DNA of 64,000 nucleotides, taken from JAZKJD01 sp040384585 (GTDB taxonomy: Bacteria > Pseudomonadota > Gammaproteobacteria > Diplorickettsiales > Diplorickettsiaceae). Numbering within the stretch: the stretch's first letter is position 1; the number at the start of each line of letters is the position of its first letter. The stretch covers positions 1 to 64,000 of the forward strand of contig JAZKJD010000005.1 of the NCBI GenBank assembly GCA_040384585.1. Direction: 5' to 3'. This document shows, one piece after another, positions 61,314 to 64,000 of the stretch. Under the pieces are notes generated by a model that worked only from the letters and a program-made list of their open reading frames with translations, had not been told where the DNA came from and ran no database searches. The translations under genes were made by a program, and so were the position numbers.

Positions 61314-62030
61314 TCACTGTTCATCGTCATCATCCTCATTAGAGGAAGCGCTCAAATTACTATTCTGTCGAATCAAATAATCCCTACGCTGCAAATAGGC
61401 ATTGCGTTGAAAAACATAGGGATCAAATGAAGCTTGCCTAATCGTTTGATCAAAATCTAATAATTGTGCTCTGGCATTAATGAAGCTTCCTACGGTTAAA
61501 CCATTGCGCCATGCCATATCGTCTATATAGGGGTAGACAGAAAAAATACCATAATTAATAGGCCATGAAATCGTATCACGTACTGTGCGTGGACCTAAAA
61601 TAGGAACCACCAAATAAGCTGATGATCGATAACCCCACTTTGCTAAGGTTAAACCAAAATCCTGTGAATGTGCAGGTAAATTAATCCTACTCGCCACATC
61701 AACAAATCCACCTATGCCTACCGTAGTATTAATCAATAACCGCCAGGTATCTGCTGTTGCATCATAAAAATCAGCTTGTAATACATCGTTAATAATAGTA
61801 GGGACTTGTTCCAAATTACTGAAAAAATTACTAATGCCTTTGCTTAAAGGCCAAGGTAAAATAGTTTTATACACGGTAGCAACTGGCTTAAAAAAAATTT
61901 TGTCTAAAGTCTGATTCAGTTTAAAAGCATGACGATTGAAATTCTCATAAGGATCATTATTTGCATCTTCTGCGAAAGTTGGCGAAATGACTACTAGTAA
62001 CAGACATAACCCTAAAGCTTTATGAAACAT
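61314..62030 (-). CDS. mlaA: MlaA (VacJ) family outer-membrane lipid asymmetry protein
   Basis: MlaA removes misplaced phospholipids from the outer leaflet and passes them to MlaC. The 238-residue protein has the family core DPYENFNRHAFKLNQTLD, then LEQVPTIINDVLQADF, GGFVDVASRINLP, FGLTLAKWGYRSSAYLVVPILGPRTVRD and DPYVFQRNAYLQRRDYL. The N-terminus (MFHKALGLCLLLVVISPTFAEDA) is a signal peptide, but without a lipobox Cys after the core, unlike usual lipoprotein MlaA; cleavage after TFA would leave a soluble protein. The mlaFEDCB genes are not here. Confidence 0.9.
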   Translation of the reverse strand: MFHKALGLCLLLVVISPTFAEDANNDPYENFNRHAFKLNQTLDKIFFKPVATVYKTILPWPLSKGISNFFSNLEQVPTIINDVLQADFYDATADTWRLLINTTVGIGGFVDVASRINLPAHSQDFGLTLAKWGYRSSAYLVVPILGPRTVRDTISWPINYGIFSVYPYIDDMAWRNGLTVGSFINARAQLLDFDQTIRQASFDPYVFQRNAYLQRRDYLIRQNSNLSASSNEDDDDEQ

Positions 62031-62069
62031 AAATGTTCTTACCCTTAACCCTAGTTTATAATTTTAATT

Positions 62070-62272
62070 AGAATATACCCATTGCACTTGAAAATGCGAT
62101 CTCGCATTTTCAAGTGTTTTCCTTGCGCGATGGGGATTTTCAAGGGGAGAATCGCGATTTCTCCCCTTGAATAACAGGGCGGAAGCTTGGCTTTTCCCCG
62201 TTAAGTAATCGGTTATACAGCTCGCTATGAATTCAAAAAGTTCGCATCTTCAAGTACGAGCGGTATATGCGT
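62070..62272. repeat. R6 composite element with two perfect hairpins between trxB and mlaA
   Basis: CACTTGAAAATGCGA and TCGCATTTTCAAGTG form a perfect stem at 62085-62116 with only 2 nt between arms. TTCAAGGGGAGAA (62139-62151) and TTCTCCCCTTGAA (62159-62171) form a second 13-bp stem with loop TCGCGAT. The unit ends with AAGTACGAGCGGTATATGCG, which encodes the last codons and stop of trxB. Confidence 0.6.
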
Positions 62273-63209
62273 CTAAATATTTTTCAGCATCCAAAGCCGC
62301 CATACAGCCAGTACCTGCCGAAGTCACTGCTTGACGGTAAACGGGATCAGCCACATCTCCCGCTGCAAAAACACCGTCTACACTCGTCGCCGTTACCCCC
62401 TGGCTTCCACCTTTAACAAGTATGTAAGAATTTTCCATTTTTAATTGATCTTGAAATAATTGAGTATTCGGTGTGTGTCCAATAGCAATAAAAACGCCTT
62501 GTACCTCTAATTGTTTGAAGTCTCCTGTTTTAACATTTTTTATTTTTAAACCATTGACACCTTTTTCATCACCTAAAATAGTCTCTACGACACAATCTAG
62601 CACTAATGAAATCTTTCCTGTTTTTACTTTAGTCATCAATTTATCAATTAAAATCTTTTCCGATCGAAATGTATCTCGCCTATGAACCAGCATCACATGT
62701 TCCGCAATATTAGCCAAATAAAGCGCTTCCTCAACAGCCGTATTACCACCACCAACAACTGCCACTTTTTGCCCACGGTAAAAAAAGCCGTCACAGGTAG
62801 CACAAGCCGAAACCCCTTTTCCCATAAACTCGGTTTCTGATGCTAAACCTAAGTATTTCGCTGAAGCACCTGTCGCGACAATCAAGGCATCGCAGTGATA
62901 GACGGCTTGATCGCCTTTTAGATAAAAAGGTCTTTGGGCGAGATCAACAGTATTAATTTGATCAAAAATAACCTGACTTTCAAAGCGCTGCGCATGTCTT
63001 AACATGCGCTCCATCAGTGCGGGTCCCTGCAAACCTTCTATATCCCCTGGCCAATTATCAACATCGGTAGTGGTCATTAACTGGCCGCCTTGTTGTAGAC
63101 CTGTGATAACAAGTGGCTGTAGATTAGCGCGTGCTGCATAAATAGCGGCTGTATAACCCGCAGGCCCAGAACCTAAAATAATTAAGCGATGTTTTTGAAT
63201 TTTACTCAT
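62250..63209 (-). CDS. trxB: Thioredoxin reductase
   Basis: NADPH-dependent flavoenzyme that reduces thioredoxin. The 319-residue protein has FAD motif ILGSGPAGYTAAIYAARA, the redox pair C136-C139 (SACATCDGFF, same numbering as E. coli), NADPH motif VVGGGNTAVEEALYLA with VHRRDTFRSE, and GVFAAGDVADPVYRQAVTSAGTGCMAALDAEKYL. The last five residues (YTART) and the stop come from an R6 repeat, a harmless C-terminal change. It is divergent from ftsK, the common neighbour of trxB. Confidence 0.96.
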   Translation of the reverse strand: MSKIQKHRLIILGSGPAGYTAAIYAARANLQPLVITGLQQGGQLMTTTDVDNWPGDIEGLQGPALMERMLRHAQRFESQVIFDQINTVDLAQRPFYLKGDQAVYHCDALIVATGASAKYLGLASETEFMGKGVSACATCDGFFYRGQKVAVVGGGNTAVEEALYLANIAEHVMLVHRRDTFRSEKILIDKLMTKVKTGKISLVLDCVVETILGDEKGVNGLKIKNVKTGDFKQLEVQGVFIAIGHTPNTQLFQDQLKMENSYILVKGGSQGVTATSVDGVFAAGDVADPVYRQAVTSAGTGCMAALDAEKYLDAYTART

Positions 63210-63267
63210 AGTCTATTCACTTTAGGGTAAAACCTCAGATAATAAAAATGAAAAAAGTACCTAGTGC

Positions 63268-63299
63268 TGCGAGCTCGCAACTTCAAGTACAATGGGTAT
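63268..63299. repeat. R6 fragment between trxB and ftsK
   Basis: GCGAGCTCGCAACTTCAAGTACAATGGGTATA shares ACTTCAAGTACAATGGGTAT, in reverse, with ATACCCATTGCACTTGAA at 62074-62091. It is one end of the R6 unit lying in the divergent trxB-ftsK intergenic region. Confidence 0.45.
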
Positions 63300-63368
63300 A
63301 ATTAAGAAAGTATAACAATAAACCGCAAATAGTATCCATTACCCTTTCCGAATGAATTAGGAGCCGTT

Positions 63369-64000
63369 TTGAAACGACACATCAGAAATGAGGAAATCAC
63401 GCCCCATCTCAATCTAAAACAACGCCTACGTGAAGGCTTATTAATCGCCAGTGTAGCCATTGCACTTTTTTTATTACTCGCGTTATGGACCTATCATCCG
63501 AATGCTCATCATAGCGCCTCTACGAATATTGCTGGCCATTTAGGTGATGCGCTAGCCCATTTATTTTTTTCTGGAGTCGGCTCTTTAGCGTATTTGTTCC
63601 CTGCTTTACTCTTATATTGTGGATGGCAAGGGTTTAAAAGTCCTTATCATCACACTCGCATTCATTATCCTCTTCTAGTTCTGCGGTTGCTAGGATTTAT
63701 CATTGTGTTCATCGCGGCTTGTGGTCTCGCTACGCTGCATAGTACACACGCTATTCACGGCTATACGCCTGGAGGAGTTTTAGGCGCCGTCGTCACAAAA
63801 AATTTTATTACCCAGTTCAATGTAGTCGGTAGCACGGTATTTTTGTTAGCCTTATTATTAGCCAGTACTACCCTTGCGACAGGGTTTTCTTGGATGAATA
63901 GCTTAAATCGTCTAGGTCGCCAACTCAGTTTGGTGTTGACACGATGCTATGAAACGATAAAACAGTGTGGTAACAAGTTAAAAAAACACGTAAACAAAAA
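63369..64000 (+). CDS. ftsK: DNA translocase FtsK, N-terminal part (runs off the window)
   Basis: FtsK anchors at the septum and pumps chromosome ends to the dif site. Only the first ~210 codons are present. The TTG at 63369 has AGGAG 5 nt upstream and begins KRHIRNEEITPHLNLKQRLR. Four hydrophobic segments follow (LLIASVAIALFLLLALW; SGVGSLAYLFPALLLYCGW; LLVLRLLGFIIVFIAACGLA; VVGSTVFLLALLLASTTLA), the N-terminal membrane domain of FtsK. The linker and motor domains lie beyond 64000. Divergent linkage to trxB supports the call. Confidence 0.9.
   Translation, partial: MKRHIRNEEITPHLNLKQRLREGLLIASVAIALFLLLALWTYHPNAHHSASTNIAGHLGDALAHLFFSGVGSLAYLFPALLLYCGWQGFKSPYHHTRIHYPLLVLRLLGFIIVFIAACGLATLHSTHAIHGYTPGGVLGAVVTKNFITQFNVVGSTVFLLALLLASTTLATGFSWMNSLNRLGRQLSLVLTRCYETIKQCGNKLKKHVNK

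Overview
The window is a compact, AT-rich chromosomal segment of a gammaproteobacterium. The alaS-lysC-csrA-tRNA-Ser(GCT)-tRNA-Arg order, a full mevalonate (not MEP) isoprenoid cluster, a PPi-type phosphofructokinase, an ankyrin protein and several large lineage-specific proteins suggest an intracellular member of the Legionellales (Coxiellaceae, Rickettsiella/Diplorickettsia-like). The taxonomic call is inference; no rRNA is present.

Layout. 1-730: remnants of an Rpn/PD-(D/E)XK-type gene, a tRNA-Arg broken after its anticodon loop, and an intact tRNA-Ser. 733-5268 (minus): csrA, lysC, alaS. 5513-10461 (plus): gyrB, an SDR, an LD-carboxypeptidase and yggT, closely spaced. 10430-11723: two unknown proteins. 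11818-14431: dsbB and an Aquifex-type aconitase. 14765-20254: an unknown membrane protein, gpsA, and pilB-pilC-pilD. 20581-26530: idi opposite mvaA-mvaS-mvaK1-mvaK2-mvaD. 26797-31854: ankyrin protein, Sfp-type transferase, S24-like repressor, pfp, mpl. 31914-34740: ribD-ribBA-ribH. 34824-38669 (minus): an unknown protein, a ferredoxin-NADP reductase and a GDSL hydrolase. 38809-42259 (minus): yqgE-ruvX-murJ-ribF. 42602-42687: tRNA-Leu(CAA). 42841-49656 (plus): two paralogous MFS transporters, rlmE, ftsH, glmM. 50331-55588: mgtA-like P-type ATPase and a secreted twin-SIS (MurQ/GKRP-like) protein. 55738-64000: a phospholipase-C-like protein, glmS, comF, an RRM protein, dps, mlaA, trxB and the start of ftsK.

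Housekeeping themes are peptidoglycan precursor supply and recycling (glmS, glmM, mpl, murJ, LD-carboxypeptidase, SIS protein), riboflavin/FAD (ribD, ribBA, ribH, ribF) and isoprenoids (complete from HMG-CoA synthase to IPP/DMAPP).

The most striking feature is a dense set of short palindromic, non-autonomous elements of at least five families. One family has CTCTGTACGC-type terminal inverted repeats and makes 8-9 bp target duplications. A member sits in frame inside pilC with a perfect 8-bp duplication, so its removal restores an uninterrupted reading frame. A second family (about 145 bp, with covarying termini) lies in frame inside the twin-SIS gene, whose 3' end is also replaced by a truncated copy of the first family. 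Other copies supply the last codons of mpl and trxB. This resembles the protein-coding Rickettsia palindromic elements in behaviour; I do not recognise these families themselves.
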